From Metabacillus sp. FJAT-52054 (GTDB taxonomy: Bacteria; Bacillota; Bacilli; Bacillales; Bacillaceae): 64,000 nt of DNA. The position numbers and the translations under genes were made by a program. This document shows, piece after piece, positions 13,653 to 23,358 of this stretch. Below the pieces are notes generated by a model. The model saw nothing but the letters and a program-made list of their open reading frames with translations. It was not told the origin of the DNA and did not search any database. Numbering within the stretch: the stretch's first letter is position 1; the number at the start of each line of letters is the position of its first letter. The stretch lies in assembly GCF_037201815.1 (NCBI RefSeq), contig NZ_CP147407.1:2054723-2118722 (forward strand), in the 5' to 3' direction.

Positions 13653-15022
13653 TTACTTTTTCAGCATCGCTTCATAGACAGCTGTTACAACACTTCCATA
13701 TTTTCCAGTCTGAAACTGGTATCCTTGGAAAGTGTTCGAATCTTTAGCAGGGTCCACGAGCGGTGAATGCTTTTTATTTGTTAAGAGAACTATTCCCAGG
13801 TTGTACTTTGGATCCAGGATGGTCACGGTACCTGTCCAGCCTGTATGGCCAAAAGCTTTGTCACTCGCATAGGTTCCGAACATCCACTCCATGCTTTCAT
13901 TGCCATTCAATCTCCACCCTAGTCCGTATGTGGGATTCATTGAAGATGGCTGGACAAATTCTTTGGCTGTTTTTTTGCTGAATAGCTGCTGATTGCCGTA
14001 GCTTCCGCCATTGAGCATGGTTTGAAGCAGAACTGCCATATCCCGGGTATTGGAAAACAGCCCGGCATGCCCTGACATCCCACCCATTGAGTAAAATGCT
14101 TTTTCATCATGCACTTCACCCTGAAGGGTATATTTACGAATATTCGGAAAATCAATTACACCATCGCGCGTATTCCCCATAAGCTCTGTTGCAGCAGCAT
14201 CCTTCGGTTTGAATCCCTTTAAAAGAGGATTGAAAACGGTGTTTTTCAGTCCAAGAGGTTTGTATAAGTGTTTTTCCACATATTCATCAAGCTGTTTTCC
14301 GGTTACTTTCTCAATAATGGTCCAAGCAGCATATAGTCAACATCACTATAGATGTTTTTTGTTCCGGGCTGATAGGTCAGCGGTGTTCTCGAAATCATTT
14401 TTATGGTCAGATCCCGGTCCTGCGAGAATAGGTTTTTGGATACGTTCGGGTTGTGGTATTGCGGGTCAGGCGGAAATCCGGCTGTGTGATGCAGGACATC
14501 AATGATCCTTAAAGTATTCTTCCCTTTGATCACATCGGTTTCCTGATCACGGAATTCCGGTATATACGTTTGAATTTTGTCCTCCAGATTAATCTTCCCT
14601 TCCGATACAAGCCGCTGCAGGGCGAAATTTGCCGCATACATTTTCGTATTGGAAGCAAGGTCAAACAAGGTATCCCGTTTCATCTTTTCCGGTCGCTCTA
14701 AAAGTGCAAGACCGGTATATTTCTTTTTATAGCCATAGGCTTCGTTTTTCACGATTTTGCCGTCTTTAATAACAATGAGAGCGGCCCCTGGGAAACCCTG
14801 GCTGATTTCATCCTGAATCAGCTTGTCCACCTTCTTTAGTCCAAATGAGGAAAAACCGGCTTCTTCCGGTCTCTTTACCTGTTCAAGTGTAGAGGCTTTT
14901 TGATGCGCCTGCGCCTGTATCGTGTGTGGAGGTGTGTTCAGCGCCTGTGCAGGAACAGCGGCCGGTGCAATCATTGCAATCGTCAGCAAGGAACCTATTG
15001 TTTTTCGTTTCAATTTCCCCAT
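13653..15022 (-). pseudogene. amiE: N-acetylmuramyl-L-alanine amidase AmiE, interrupted by a frameshift
   Basis: AmiE (B. subtilis YbbE, beta-lactamase/PBP4* fold) removes the peptide from MurNAc outside the cell. The first frame (15022 to 14303) holds a signal peptide, SNTK (about residues 124-127) and YSD (about 225-227), then runs into a stop after YMLLGPLLRK. The protein resumes in another frame as IIEKVTGKQLDEY and ends at 13653 with GHTGWTG. A missing base near 14319-14323 explains the break exactly, and all catalytic motifs survive on both sides. Because nothing else has decayed, a sequencing error, a very recent mutation or programmed slippage are all possible. Joined, it would have about 455 residues, close to the usual length. 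Confidence 0.85.
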
Positions 15023-15038
15023 CCCCTTGTCACTTATT

Positions 15039-16055
15039 CTATGAGTCTTTTATTAGCAGCAGAGTCTGTCCGGGCTGAATCAGCTCAAGCAGCGGCTGCT
15101 CTGAAGCTGAAATTCTGCCGATAATATTGACCCGTTCATCCCCTGGCAAGTCGTGTTTAACAATCTGAACTTCTCCGCGGTATCTGCCGTATAAATCGTT
15201 ATCCATCGTAATGGCCCCTTTGCTTCTTGGTCCGGCTGGCAGCGGAGGTATAGATCGGTTTGTTCTTGTGTGCAGCAAACGAATGACATCCCTTGAAAGA
15301 TCCGGTCTTACCTCATACTTCTCATTCAAATTGAGAGTTGATGAGATTCTAAGTTTTATTGTGTTTTCCTTTGAGTAAAGCAAGAGATCCTCCAGAAGCT
15401 CTCCCCCAAAATCGGCATCTCCGATATAAATATGATCTGTGTCCATTTGATCCAGCTCAATTGCTGCATGCAGAGGATTTGCCGCACGGTGTTTTTCCAA
15501 TGTCGGCAAGCCTTCAAATAATGGTCCCCGCTTTTCTCCTCTGCCAGGTATGAAGGCAGCGGTTGGAATCCCGTATTGTTTAAAAAGGAGGTTTTGCTTT
15601 TTATAAAAAGAATCATCCAGCCCAGTCTCTCTCCGAGGATAAAAATTGTGCCATGCTAAAAGGGACTCTGGCAGGCCCCCGCAGGAAAGCAGATCCATAA
15701 GCTCCCTTTCAAAAAGAATACTGGCATTGATGGCAATCGAAAACTCATGGCTGATCTCCGCCATTTCTTCTAATCCAAATCCATCATCAAGCCGAAGTCC
15801 GTTTACCCCAAGATCTTTCAGATCATATATCGAGGCTGCACCAAGCTTGGCAGGAGTTCCTGCAGATACATCTGCAAAAACCTGAACACCTGCTTCCTTG
15901 GCTGTTTGAAGAAGCTGTTTCGCTTTTCCTGCGAGATCTCCCTTATCCTCCGGGATGTGCAGGGAGGTAAAGGCCTGCTTTACCCCCAGTCTCCCCGCTT
16001 CCCTGATTCGTTCTTCTGCACATTCATCATGCAGATAGAAGGATATCCCAATCAT
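15039..16055 (-). CDS. mupG: 6-phospho-N-acetylmuramidase MupG (DUF871)
   Basis: DUF871 family, the 'outer surface protein' type that proved in Staphylococcus aureus to be the cytoplasmic hydrolase of MurNAc-6P-GlcNAc. The 338-residue protein starts MIGISFYLHDE and shows the family pattern: an N-terminal TIM barrel (TSLHIPED, DVSAGTPAKLG, GLRLDDGFG, NASILF, HNFYPRRETGLD) and a C-terminal barrel-like domain with TRTNRSIPPLPAGPRSKGAI. The start overlaps the murP stop by 4 bp. Its presence suggests the disaccharide MurNAc-GlcNAc is imported through MurP as well as free MurNAc. The B. subtilis operon lacks this gene. Confidence 0.88.
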   Translation of the reverse strand: MIGISFYLHDECAEERIREAGRLGVKQAFTSLHIPEDKGDLAGKAKQLLQTAKEAGVQVFADVSAGTPAKLGAASIYDLKDLGVNGLRLDDGFGLEEMAEISHEFSIAINASILFERELMDLLSCGGLPESLLAWHNFYPRRETGLDDSFYKKQNLLFKQYGIPTAAFIPGRGEKRGPLFEGLPTLEKHRAANPLHAAIELDQMDTDHIYIGDADFGGELLEDLLLYSKENTIKLRISSTLNLNEKYEVRPDLSRDVIRLLHTRTNRSIPPLPAGPRSKGAITMDNDLYGRYRGEVQIVKHDLPGDERVNIIGRISASEQPLLELIQPGQTLLLIKDS

Positions 16056-17419
16056 GCGAATTCACTTGCCATTTCATCCTTAAACCCAAAGAAATAAGTG
16101 ATAAGGAATCCCGCAGCATAAGAAATCAGCAGCCCAATCAAGTAAAGCACGATTTCGTTAAGCGGAATCAGAAAGGCGAGGGGCAGCCCGGAAACGCCAA
16201 TGCTTGTTGTCGCTACATTAAAGTACGCCTGAAATGCTCCACCTACTCCAGCTCCTAGACATGCGGTAAGGAATGGCCTGCCTAGTGGAAGGGTTACACC
16301 GAAAATTAAGGGTTCGCCGATTCCAAGCATCCCTGCAGGAAGACCTCCGCCAATCGCCCGTTTCAAACGTTTTTTCTTTGTTTTAGCAAAAATAGCAAAT
16401 GCAGCACCTACTTGGCCAGCTCCACCCATTGCCAGAATCGGAAGCAGCGGATCATCGCCAATTGAACTGATCAATTCCAAATGAACGGGAGTCAATCCTT
16501 GATGAAGACCGGTAACGACGAGCGGCAGGAATGTGGCGCCTAGAACGAATCCTGCTCCAGGACCTCCTACATCTAACACAGTGAGCAATCCTTTTGTGAT
16601 GCCTTCAGAAATCCAGCCTCCTACAGGCATGAACACAATGTACGTAACCAATCCGGTTACGAGCAGTGCAATGGTCGGGGTAATGATAATATCGAGTGAC
16701 TTCGGAACAAATTTGCGGACTCTTTGCTCTACAATCGCTATAAAGATAGCGGCAAATAAGACCCCAACGAGACCTCCGCGGCCAGGCAGCAAATTCTCAC
16801 CAAAGAGGGAAATGCCTGCTATTGCCGGGTTGATGATCAGAATACCTGCAAGTGCTCCGAGTGCCGGGGATCCGCCAAACTCCTTCGCTGCATTGTGACC
16901 GACAAGAATCCCAAGGTAAGCAAATAAACCGCTTCCAATTGCAGTTAATATAAGTGCCGTTTGCGATTTTTCATCCAGCCAGCCAGCCTGAATAATGGCT
17001 TTGGAAATACCAGTTATGAGTCCGGAAGCAACAAGTGCTGGAATCAGCGGAATGAAGATATTGGAAATTTTTCTGAGAAACTGTTTGAATGGAGTTGCGT
17101 TCTTTTTATTAATCTCAGCTTTGTTCGATGCAGCTGCTTTCTTTAAATCCAGCTCCTCACGTTCACCTGTCAGTCTTCCAAATTGCTGTGAAACTTGATT
17201 TACGGTGCCGGGACCGACAATAATTTGAAAGGTATCCTCTTCTACAAGGCCGAAAACGCCATCTATCCTTTTTATCCCTTCTCTGTCTACCAGAGAATCA
17301 TTCTGAACCTTTACTCTGAGTCGTGTCATGCAGTGAGCATAGGAGATAACGTTATCCTTACCTCCCAATTTTTCCAGTATTTCTGCTGCCAGTAAACTGG
17401 ATTTATCCATTTTACCCAT
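16052..17419 (-). CDS. murP: PTS EIIBC component, MurNAc-specific
   Basis: Imports and phosphorylates N-acetylmuramic acid. It has 455 residues: an EIIB domain (1 to about 90) with phosphorylated Cys30 in ISYAHCMTRLRV, a charged linker, then a roughly ten-span EIIC domain of the glucose-sucrose type. No EIIA domain is fused, so EIIA must come from another PTS protein. ATG 17419 is preferred over the adjacent TTG because GGGAGGG has 6-7 nt spacing. Substrate assignment rests on the operon (murQ, murR, mupG, amiE, nagZ, namZ). Confidence 0.92.
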   Translation of the reverse strand: MGKMDKSSLLAAEILEKLGGKDNVISYAHCMTRLRVKVQNDSLVDREGIKRIDGVFGLVEEDTFQIIVGPGTVNQVSQQFGRLTGEREELDLKKAAASNKAEINKKNATPFKQFLRKISNIFIPLIPALVASGLITGISKAIIQAGWLDEKSQTALILTAIGSGLFAYLGILVGHNAAKEFGGSPALGALAGILIINPAIAGISLFGENLLPGRGGLVGVLFAAIFIAIVEQRVRKFVPKSLDIIITPTIALLVTGLVTYIVFMPVGGWISEGITKGLLTVLDVGGPGAGFVLGATFLPLVVTGLHQGLTPVHLELISSIGDDPLLPILAMGGAGQVGAAFAIFAKTKKKRLKRAIGGGLPAGMLGIGEPLIFGVTLPLGRPFLTACLGAGVGGAFQAYFNVATTSIGVSGLPLAFLIPLNEIVLYLIGLLISYAAGFLITYFFGFKDEMASEFA

Positions 17420-17446
17420 CAAAAACCCTCCCCCAATGAAGTTGTT

Positions 17447-18304
17447 CTATTTTTCTTTTTTGGTAATTGAACGAATGGCTTCTCTCGTATGATCAATATA
17501 CTGAACTGTTTCACCGTATTGATTGGCTGCCATCCCTAAAAAGAGGACATCAATCAAGTAGAGCTGGGACAGCCTTGAGGAAGTTGCTGCACTTCTAAAA
17601 GGTGCTTCGTTCGAACTCGATGTATAAAGGCATACATCGCATAATGCTGTCATTCTGGATTGGCCGAAGTGTGTAAGGCCAATCGTCCTCACCCCCTTTT
17701 CATTCGCGAGTTTTAAGATTCGCAGAATTTCAGATGTTTCTCCTGAATAAGAAACCGCAAATACCACATCGTTCTGATCCGCATTGGCAATCAAAGTGGC
17801 AACTAAATGCAAATCTGCAAAGGCGGTGGCATTTTTATTGATCCTAAGCAGTTTTTGCTGGGCATCCGCAGCTACAATCCCTGAGGCTCCCACTCCATAA
17901 AAATGGACAGTTTTCGCTTCTGTCAGGAGCTGAACTGCTTTCTCCAGCTCATCGTAATTCAGAATTTCAGACGTATCCGTAATCGCCTGAATGCTGTTGC
18001 TTGCTGTTTTCATGGCGATTGAATAGAGCGGCTCCTCCGGTTCAATATCACGGTAGCCCTGCTCGACAGGCTTCAGAAGATCTCCAGCAATTCGAAGCTT
18101 TAAATCCTGGAAGCCTTTTAATCCGAGCGATTTGCATAATCTCACGACAGCAGCCCCGCTCGCATTTGATGAAACACTGATTTGGCTTACGGTACTGTTT
18201 ACGGCTTCATGCGGATTGTCGAGGATATATTGTGCGATCTTCCTCTCCGATTCCGGAAGACGTTCAATCGTTTGCTGAATAATGGATAAACCGCCTTTCG
18301 TCAT
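17447..18304 (-). CDS. murR: RpiR-family transcriptional regulator MurR
   Basis: 285-residue regulator with an N-terminal HTH_6 domain (about 1-77; [23 protein letters not shown]) and a C-terminal SIS sugar-phosphate domain (about 125-265; [22 protein letters not shown]). RpiR-type MurR proteins respond to MurNAc-6P, the MurQ substrate. The start overlaps murQ by 4 bp (ATGA), and murP follows after 27 bp. It probably controls the promoter before murQ. Confidence 0.92.
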   Translation of the reverse strand: MTKGGLSIIQQTIERLPESERKIAQYILDNPHEAVNSTVSQISVSSNASGAAVVRLCKSLGLKGFQDLKLRIAGDLLKPVEQGYRDIEPEEPLYSIAMKTASNSIQAITDTSEILNYDELEKAVQLLTEAKTVHFYGVGASGIVAADAQQKLLRINKNATAFADLHLVATLIANADQNDVVFAVSYSGETSEILRILKLANEKGVRTIGLTHFGQSRMTALCDVCLYTSSSNEAPFRSAATSSRLSQLYLIDVLFLGMAANQYGETVQYIDHTREAIRSITKKEK

Positions 18305-19224
18305 GAAGAAAGATCCTTTTCAGCAAATGCTGTAATTGCTTTTCTGGCGTTTCCTCCTGAGAGATCCAGCAGCTTCTGTGCCGATTCAGCATCTGAATTG
18401 GTTTTAATCATCACAATCGCCTTTTTGACTTGCAGATCGGCTGATTCAAGCATTGATTTTGCCGTTTCGTAGGGCACCGAGGTGACGGTTTCAATAATTG
18501 AAATCGCTCTCTCTTTAAGCTTGTGATTGCTCACGTTCACATCGACCATCAGGTTTTCGTACACCTTCCCGATTCTGATCATTGAAGCGGTAGAAATCAT
18601 ATTCAAGATCATTTTGTGTGCAGTCGCTGCTTTTAGCCTTGTTGATCCAGTCAGCACTTCGGGTCCGACAATCACTTCAATCCGATGCTCAGCATATCCG
18701 CTAATGAAAGCGTCTTCATTGCAAGATAGCGCAATCGTATGGGCACCCGTTTCGCTGGCATATTCAAGAGCACCGGCTACATATGGCGTTCTCCCGCTTG
18801 CTGCGATGCCAATAACGGTATCCGCTGCTGTGAGATTAAGAGACATAAGATCCTTTCTTCCTTCTTCCGGAGAATCCTCTGCACCCTCCACTGCCTTCAG
18901 AAAAGCTCCTTCCCCGCCTGCCATCACAGCCCTTACCTGTTCTGGTGATGTACGGAACGTTGGCGGACATTCAACCGCATCAAGAATTCCTAGCCTTCCG
19001 CTTGTTCCAGCTCCGGTGTAAATCAGCCTTCCCCCCTTTAAAAAGGAATCCACTGCACACTCTACTGCTTTGCTGATCTCAGGTAGAACGTTTTCGACGG
19101 CTTCTGCAACCTTCTTATCCTCAGCATTCATGATTTTTAATACATCTGCTGTATTCGCAGTATCAATATTCATCGAAAGCTCATTGCGTTTTTCAGTCGT
19201 TAGTTGTCTTAAAGGCTTTTCCAT
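18301..19224 (-). CDS. murQ: N-acetylmuramic acid 6-phosphate etherase
   Basis: Cleaves the lactyl ether of MurNAc-6P to give GlcNAc-6P and D-lactate. SIS-fold motifs are clear: [25 protein letters not shown] with the catalytic Glu, [15 protein letters not shown] and [18 protein letters not shown] choose ATG 19224 (307 residues), which has AGGAGG 11 nt upstream and fits the 304-residue B. subtilis enzyme. An ATG at 19272 would add 16 residues but lies almost on the predicted transcription start and lacks a strong site. First gene of the operon. Confidence 0.94.
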   Translation of the reverse strand: MEKPLRQLTTEKRNELSMNIDTANTADVLKIMNAEDKKVAEAVENVLPEISKAVECAVDSFLKGGRLIYTGAGTSGRLGILDAVECPPTFRTSPEQVRAVMAGGEGAFLKAVEGAEDSPEEGRKDLMSLNLTAADTVIGIAASGRTPYVAGALEYASETGAHTIALSCNEDAFISGYAEHRIEVIVGPEVLTGSTRLKAATAHKMILNMISTASMIRIGKVYENLMVDVNVSNHKLKERAISIIETVTSVPYETAKSMLESADLQVKKAIVMIKTNSDAESAQKLLDLSGGNARKAITAFAEKDLSS

Positions 19225-19283
19225 CGAACTTGTTACCTCCTGATTTGAACCGTTAGTATTCTCAATATTCATTTCCTATCATG

Positions 19284-19313
19284 ATTATACGCTGATTTAA
19301 ATATTTATTTCAA
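19284..19313 (-). promoter_or_regulatory. Promoter of the MurNAc operon
   Basis: On the minus strand TTGAAA (19313-19308), 18 nt and TATAAT (19289-19284). The surrounding DNA is very AT-rich with imperfect dyads that could hold a MurR operator, but I cannot define one. Confidence 0.65.
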
Positions 19314-19399
19314 TTATATTTTAGTTAAAGTGAAATTTTGTTTTAGTTTTGGTATATTAGCTTTCAAAACATTGGACAATTGACACTTTTTATCCTTAT

Positions 19400-19454
19400 C
19401 AAAAAAGCATAAAGGACCGGCATTGGAGTTATATGCACCCTTTGCCAGTCCTTT
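19400..19454 (-). terminator. Terminator after the X-Pro peptidase-like gene
   Basis: AAAGGACcGGCA (19411-19422) pairs with TGCCaGTCCTTT (19443-19454). On the minus strand the stem is followed by ATGC and six T, 9 bp after the stop of the gene ending at 19463. Confidence 0.65.
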
Positions 19455-19462
19455 CGCCGAAA

Positions 19463-21247
19463 TTACAATCCTGTTCCCCCTTTTTTAACTGGTAAAATCA
19501 GATGGCTCTTAGACATATTCACTTCAAATTTCGTGCCTGCTTTTGGTCTGATTGTATATTCATAATCACTAGAGAGAATGACAATGCCTAGCTTATGCCC
19601 CTTTTCAAATACATAATCATCAGGCTGCATGCTCCAGCTGAATGAATAGGATTTTCCAGGAATCAAAGACTTGGATTTTGAGGAGGATTGAACGTTCTGC
19701 GGATCCATCCATCCTCTTGTTACGATATTTGCCTGATTGTCAGGTCCATAATCCACTAGTAAAGCAGTGAGGTTCGCAGCAGGCTTACTTAGCGATGCTT
19801 GAATCGTAATCTTCGGTGTACCGCTGATCCGCAGCGGTTTATTCAGCTCCCCCGTCATAAAAGCAAGCCGGTTTTCATTTTCCTCATTTGGATTTTCAGC
19901 AAGTTCATCTGCTTTTTTCATCGCGTCATCCAAAAATGTTTGAATGGAATTCTCGTTTTTAGATGTCTGTAATCCAATCAATCCTGCACCTTCAGCTTGT
20001 TTTGAAAAATACAGCTTCGTGTCTGAGGTGTTCTTTGCAGGCCATTTGGATTCGGTATGCCAGCTCTTGTCCTCGCGCTGAATATCAACCATCGGCTGTT
20101 TCATCACATCATTTTTTACATCATAAAGCCAATAATCAAACCATTTGTTAAGTGTTGTGAGCCATTCATCTTTTCTAAAGGAATAAGGATTAGCATGGCC
20201 TCCCTGATGGAGCCATAGCTTTCTCGGAACATGGTAAGTGCCGAGCGCTTGCCACCACTGGGCAAACTGCTTCGTTTTAACGTTCCAGTCATTTAATCCG
20301 TGCACGACGAGGACACTCGCTCTCACGTTGTGAGCTTTGCTTGCATAATCACGCGCTTTCCAAAACGCATTATAATCTCCCGATTCCCGGTCCTGCCCTT
20401 CTGTAAGCTCTTCCATTACAGGACGGCAAACCTCTGGATCCTCTCTGGTCAAAATAGCCTCTGCCATATTGTCTGTATCTTCACCCTGATAGCCTCCAGG
20501 AGCGGTTACCGCGCCATTGCTGCGGTAATAATCATACCAGCTGGAAATCGCTGCAACAGGAACAATCGTTTTAAGTCCTTTAACACCTGTTGCGGCCACT
20601 GGATTTGGAAGAGTTCCATTATAGGAAACACCCGTCATTCCGACTTTCCCTGTAGTCCAGTCGGCATTGATTTTATTTCCTTTGGCATCAAAAGCATCTG
20701 CGGTTCCATTCAGCCAGTCAATGACCGCCTTGGTGCCAAGGACCTCCCGATAATCCCCAGTTGAAGGGCAGCCTGTAGACTGACCTGTCCCAATGCTTTC
20801 CGCCAAAATGACCGCATATCCTCTTGGAACAAAATAATTGTCATAATAGCCCGGAAAATCAGCAGCTTTTGGTGCTTCCAATTTTGACATCCCGCCGCTC
20901 TTTTTCCCTGCATTCAGCTCATGGTCCACGTCATAGACAGGCACATCGTTCAAACCTGCCCTGTAAGGGCTCATTTCAAAAATGACCGGTACCTTCAGTC
21001 CTTTTTCTGTTTCCTTAGGACGGATAATATCAGCATGGACTCTGTCCCTTTTTCCATCTTTGTCACTGTCAAGCGGAACCTCGACGAAAACAGTTTCCGT
21101 AATGGCCTCTTCCATAGAAAAAATCGGCTGAGTCATCCCATCCCTCACCAAAACGTTTTGAACGCCTCCATTGCCAGGCGGGCTAGCACCCATTAGCATA
21201 GAAACAGATAGTACTGAACAGCCAAGAATACGAATTGCTTTTTTCAA
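19463..21247 (-). CDS. Exported CocE/NonD-family hydrolase, Xaa-Pro dipeptidyl-peptidase-like
   Basis: 594-residue serine hydrolase with an N-terminal signal peptide (hydrophobic to about residue 20). The alpha/beta-hydrolase core has the nucleophile elbow GMTGVSYNG (Ser208), Asp in VVHGLNDWN (about 320) and His in HQGGHANP (about 351), followed by the C-terminal jelly-roll domain of the PepX/CocE group (about 430-594). Start TTG 21247 sits about 8 nt after GGAGGGAG. The family cleaves X-Pro dipeptides or acyl esters; substrate is not deducible here. Monocistronic, with its own terminator. Confidence 0.85.
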   Translation of the reverse strand: MKKAIRILGCSVLSVSMLMGASPPGNGGVQNVLVRDGMTQPIFSMEEAITETVFVEVPLDSDKDGKRDRVHADIIRPKETEKGLKVPVIFEMSPYRAGLNDVPVYDVDHELNAGKKSGGMSKLEAPKAADFPGYYDNYFVPRGYAVILAESIGTGQSTGCPSTGDYREVLGTKAVIDWLNGTADAFDAKGNKINADWTTGKVGMTGVSYNGTLPNPVAATGVKGLKTIVPVAAISSWYDYYRSNGAVTAPGGYQGEDTDNMAEAILTREDPEVCRPVMEELTEGQDRESGDYNAFWKARDYASKAHNVRASVLVVHGLNDWNVKTKQFAQWWQALGTYHVPRKLWLHQGGHANPYSFRKDEWLTTLNKWFDYWLYDVKNDVMKQPMVDIQREDKSWHTESKWPAKNTSDTKLYFSKQAEGAGLIGLQTSKNENSIQTFLDDAMKKADELAENPNEENENRLAFMTGELNKPLRISGTPKITIQASLSKPAANLTALLVDYGPDNQANIVTRGWMDPQNVQSSSKSKSLIPGKSYSFSWSMQPDDYVFEKGHKLGIVILSSDYEYTIRPKAGTKFEVNMSKSHLILPVKKGGTGL

Positions 21248-21395
21248 CCCCTCATCTCTCCCTCCTATATCTACCAGTGGCTATTATTCTACTAAACCGG
21301 CATTGAAAAATTTGTAGGATTTTGAAGATACATGAGGAGTCAGAACTAAAGTCGCAGAGGATATATTAAGTTTCATTCTTTTGAACTAAATCCCG

Positions 21396-21427
21396 AAAAA
21401 AAAACAGCTGCATATTTTGCAACTGTT
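21396..21427 (-). terminator. Terminator after the TRM11-like gene
   Basis: AACAGCTGCA (21403-21412) and TGCAACTGTT (21418-21427) form a 10-bp stem with one G-U pair and a 5-nt loop. On the minus strand a run of T follows immediately. It begins 2 bp after the stop codon. Confidence 0.85.
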
Positions 21428-21428
21428 T

Positions 21429-22373
21429 CTATCTGCAAACCAGAATCTCTCTGGAAAACCGGCTCTTCACCGCCAGACCGCGATCCACAATCTCTAAACC
21501 TGCTTCTTTTATATAATCATCGATCGGATCAATTGTAACAAACACACATTTATCTGCAATCCGCTTCGCATTCTTAATGATTGAAATCTGGTCTTCCACT
21601 GTAATATGTGTATAAAGATTATAAGGAAGATCAATAATCGCTACATCATAGTGGTCTGATGCTTCTTCAATCGGGCCGATGGTTACATCTGCTTCAAATC
21701 CGAAGTGGGCAATATTTTCTCTGGCACCTGTAACAGCCAAGGGATTAATGTCTCTGCCCGTGATATGCACACCCATGGATAGAGCCTCTATCAGTACATT
21801 CCCGATTCCGCAGCATGGATCAATAACCGAAAGCCCTTCAGGATCCGGGACCGCAATGTTTACGAGAGCTCTTGCAACTCTCGTACTTAGAGCGGTGGAG
21901 TATTGACGGGGCTTTTTAAGATGCTTCAGCCACATAGCCTCACTGCGCTCATACGTCCCAAAATACCACCTGTCTCCAATAGCAGCAAGTCCGTATGTAT
22001 GATCGGGCTTGCGTACATCCGCCTCGGCATCAATACTGTGACCGAGATCATACTCGATATTTCTTCGCTTTTCGTAATCAATCGGCATACCGCCGGCGAG
22101 CAGGCTCTGTTTTACACAGATTATTTTAAATGTTTCTTCCCCAAGCTTGATTGCCTGAATTTGTTCTTTAATTTCCTCGAGTGATTTCCCCTCGTATAAA
22201 ACATCAATCTTTTCCCTGATAAAAGGACTTCTTCCTATTGAAATATTTCGATTGCTTTTAAATAAGTGCCCTGGGACTTCCTCACCGAAAAGCGATCTCA
22301 ATTCCAGCATGCACAGCGATTCTTCTTCACGGCTATATGTATAAGTGTAGACATAGGTTTCAGTTGTTTCCAA
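21429..22373 (-). CDS. TRM11/TrmG10-like SAM-dependent RNA methyltransferase
   Basis: 314-residue protein with a degenerate N-terminal THUMP-like region and a C-terminal Rossmann methyltransferase. The SAM loop is DPCCGIGN (about 185-192), the acidic strand end is GRDINPLAV, and the catalytic motif is DLPYN (about 248-252), the N/D-PPY type used for exocyclic amino methylation. This matches the TRM11-family proteins of Bacillaceae; target RNA unknown. Start TTG 22373 with AAAGGATGAG upstream. Confidence 0.8.
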   Translation of the reverse strand: METTETYVYTYTYSREEESLCMLELRSLFGEEVPGHLFKSNRNISIGRSPFIREKIDVLYEGKSLEEIKEQIQAIKLGEETFKIICVKQSLLAGGMPIDYEKRRNIEYDLGHSIDAEADVRKPDHTYGLAAIGDRWYFGTYERSEAMWLKHLKKPRQYSTALSTRVARALVNIAVPDPEGLSVIDPCCGIGNVLIEALSMGVHITGRDINPLAVTGARENIAHFGFEADVTIGPIEEASDHYDVAIIDLPYNLYTHITVEDQISIIKNAKRIADKCVFVTIDPIDDYIKEAGLEIVDRGLAVKSRFSREILVCR

Positions 22374-22395
22374 TGCATCTCATCCTTTAATTGAT

Positions 22396-22419
22396 AAAAG
22401 AGGGGTTGCCCCCTCTTTT
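22396..22419 (-). terminator. Terminator after the DUF1292 gene
   Basis: AAAAGAGGGG and CCCCTCTTTT form a perfect 10-bp stem around a 4-nt loop, 7 bp after the DUF1292 stop. It separates it from the TRM11-like gene. Confidence 0.7.
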
Positions 22420-22425
22420 AAGATG

Positions 22426-22686
22426 TTATCCTATTTGGCTTTCAAACGCAGATGTTACGACTTCGAATTCCTCGTCGCTTTCGATCTCGGACAGTTCCCC
22501 ATCTTCTTCTACTCTCAAAAAGAACAATTCGATTTCTTCAGTCGTTTCTTTTTCAATTTCTTCAGAAAAACTGACAGCTGCGTATTGTTTTCCTTCGATT
22601 TCGGCTGTTGCAAGCACCTCTAGCTCCTGGTCCTCGCCGTTCTCATCCTCCAACAGCAAAACATCTCCAACTTCAATCTTATCCAT
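22426..22686 (-). CDS. DUF1292 family protein
   Basis: 86-residue, very acidic protein starting MDKIEVGDVLLLEDENGE, typical of DUF1292 (YrzB-type) proteins found throughout Bacillota. Function unknown. ATG 22686 has AGGAGG upstream. It lies between the GIY-YIG gene and a terminator on the same strand. Confidence 0.85.
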   Translation of the reverse strand: MDKIEVGDVLLLEDENGEDQELEVLATAEIEGKQYAAVSFSEEIEKETTEEIELFFLRVEEDGELSEIESDEEFEVVTSAFESQIG

Positions 22687-22715
22687 GGGCTTTCCTCCTA
22701 AAAATGGCTGCGATT

Positions 22716-23090
22716 TTAATTAAAGAAAACCTTATCTACGTTGTATTTTGCCTTTTCCTTGTTGATGGCATACGTCTCATAGATCTCGCGCTCAACCGGA
22801 TCCTCTACATAGCAGATTGCAATTTCAGCAATCTCGTCACGGTGATCCTTAACAGCTGAAACGTTGTCTTCAAAATGTTTTTTGATGCGCAGTCTTAGCT
22901 TTCTTGCTTTACCGACGAATAGCAATTCATCATTCAGGTTGTAAAACATGAAAACTCCGCCTTTGTCCCTTGGGATTTTAAGGTAGTCGGTAAACCCATA
23001 TTTGCTGATAATGTCTATTTCTCCGGGATTTCCTTTTTGATCATTTTTTCTTAACACCAAGTCTGGTGATGGCATACTGATTTTTATCAT
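22716..23090 (-). CDS. GIY-YIG nuclease-domain protein
   Basis: 124-residue protein with one GIY-YIG domain: GVFMFYNLNDELLFVGKA replaces the canonical GIY...YIG strands, followed by basic KLRLRIKKHF and a later Glu helix (PVEREIYETYAINKEKAKYN) that supplies the catalytic acid position. Similar small proteins occur widely in Bacillus with unknown roles. The GVF/LFVG variant may have altered activity. AGGAAGTG precedes ATG 23090. Confidence 0.82.
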   Translation of the reverse strand: MIKISMPSPDLVLRKNDQKGNPGEIDIISKYGFTDYLKIPRDKGGVFMFYNLNDELLFVGKARKLRLRIKKHFEDNVSAVKDHRDEIAEIAICYVEDPVEREIYETYAINKEKAKYNVDKVFFN

Positions 23091-23358
23091 CGTAATTCAC
23101 TTCCTGCTTCTGTTGAATAGTTTGTTTCTTTAACTTTTGTATTATCTCATAACATCCGCTACTTATCCACTCCCTTACCAGCAAGCGTACTTGAATCCGA
23201 TTAGAAAAGATTGCACGAAAAAAAGCATGTCAAAAATCCTTTTAATCAATTGGAATAAAAATAACGAAATGATAAATAATACTTTTGGTGCTTACAATTC
23301 GATAGGTCGAGGGTAAGTTCTCTACAAGCTAAAGTTTATGATAAAAGGAGGATTTCAA

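Noticed and set aside
13653..14279. Separate penicillin-binding-like gene after a short amiE
   Set aside because: It lacks its own ribosome-binding site and continues the AmiE fold exactly after one missing base; treated as part of the frameshifted gene.
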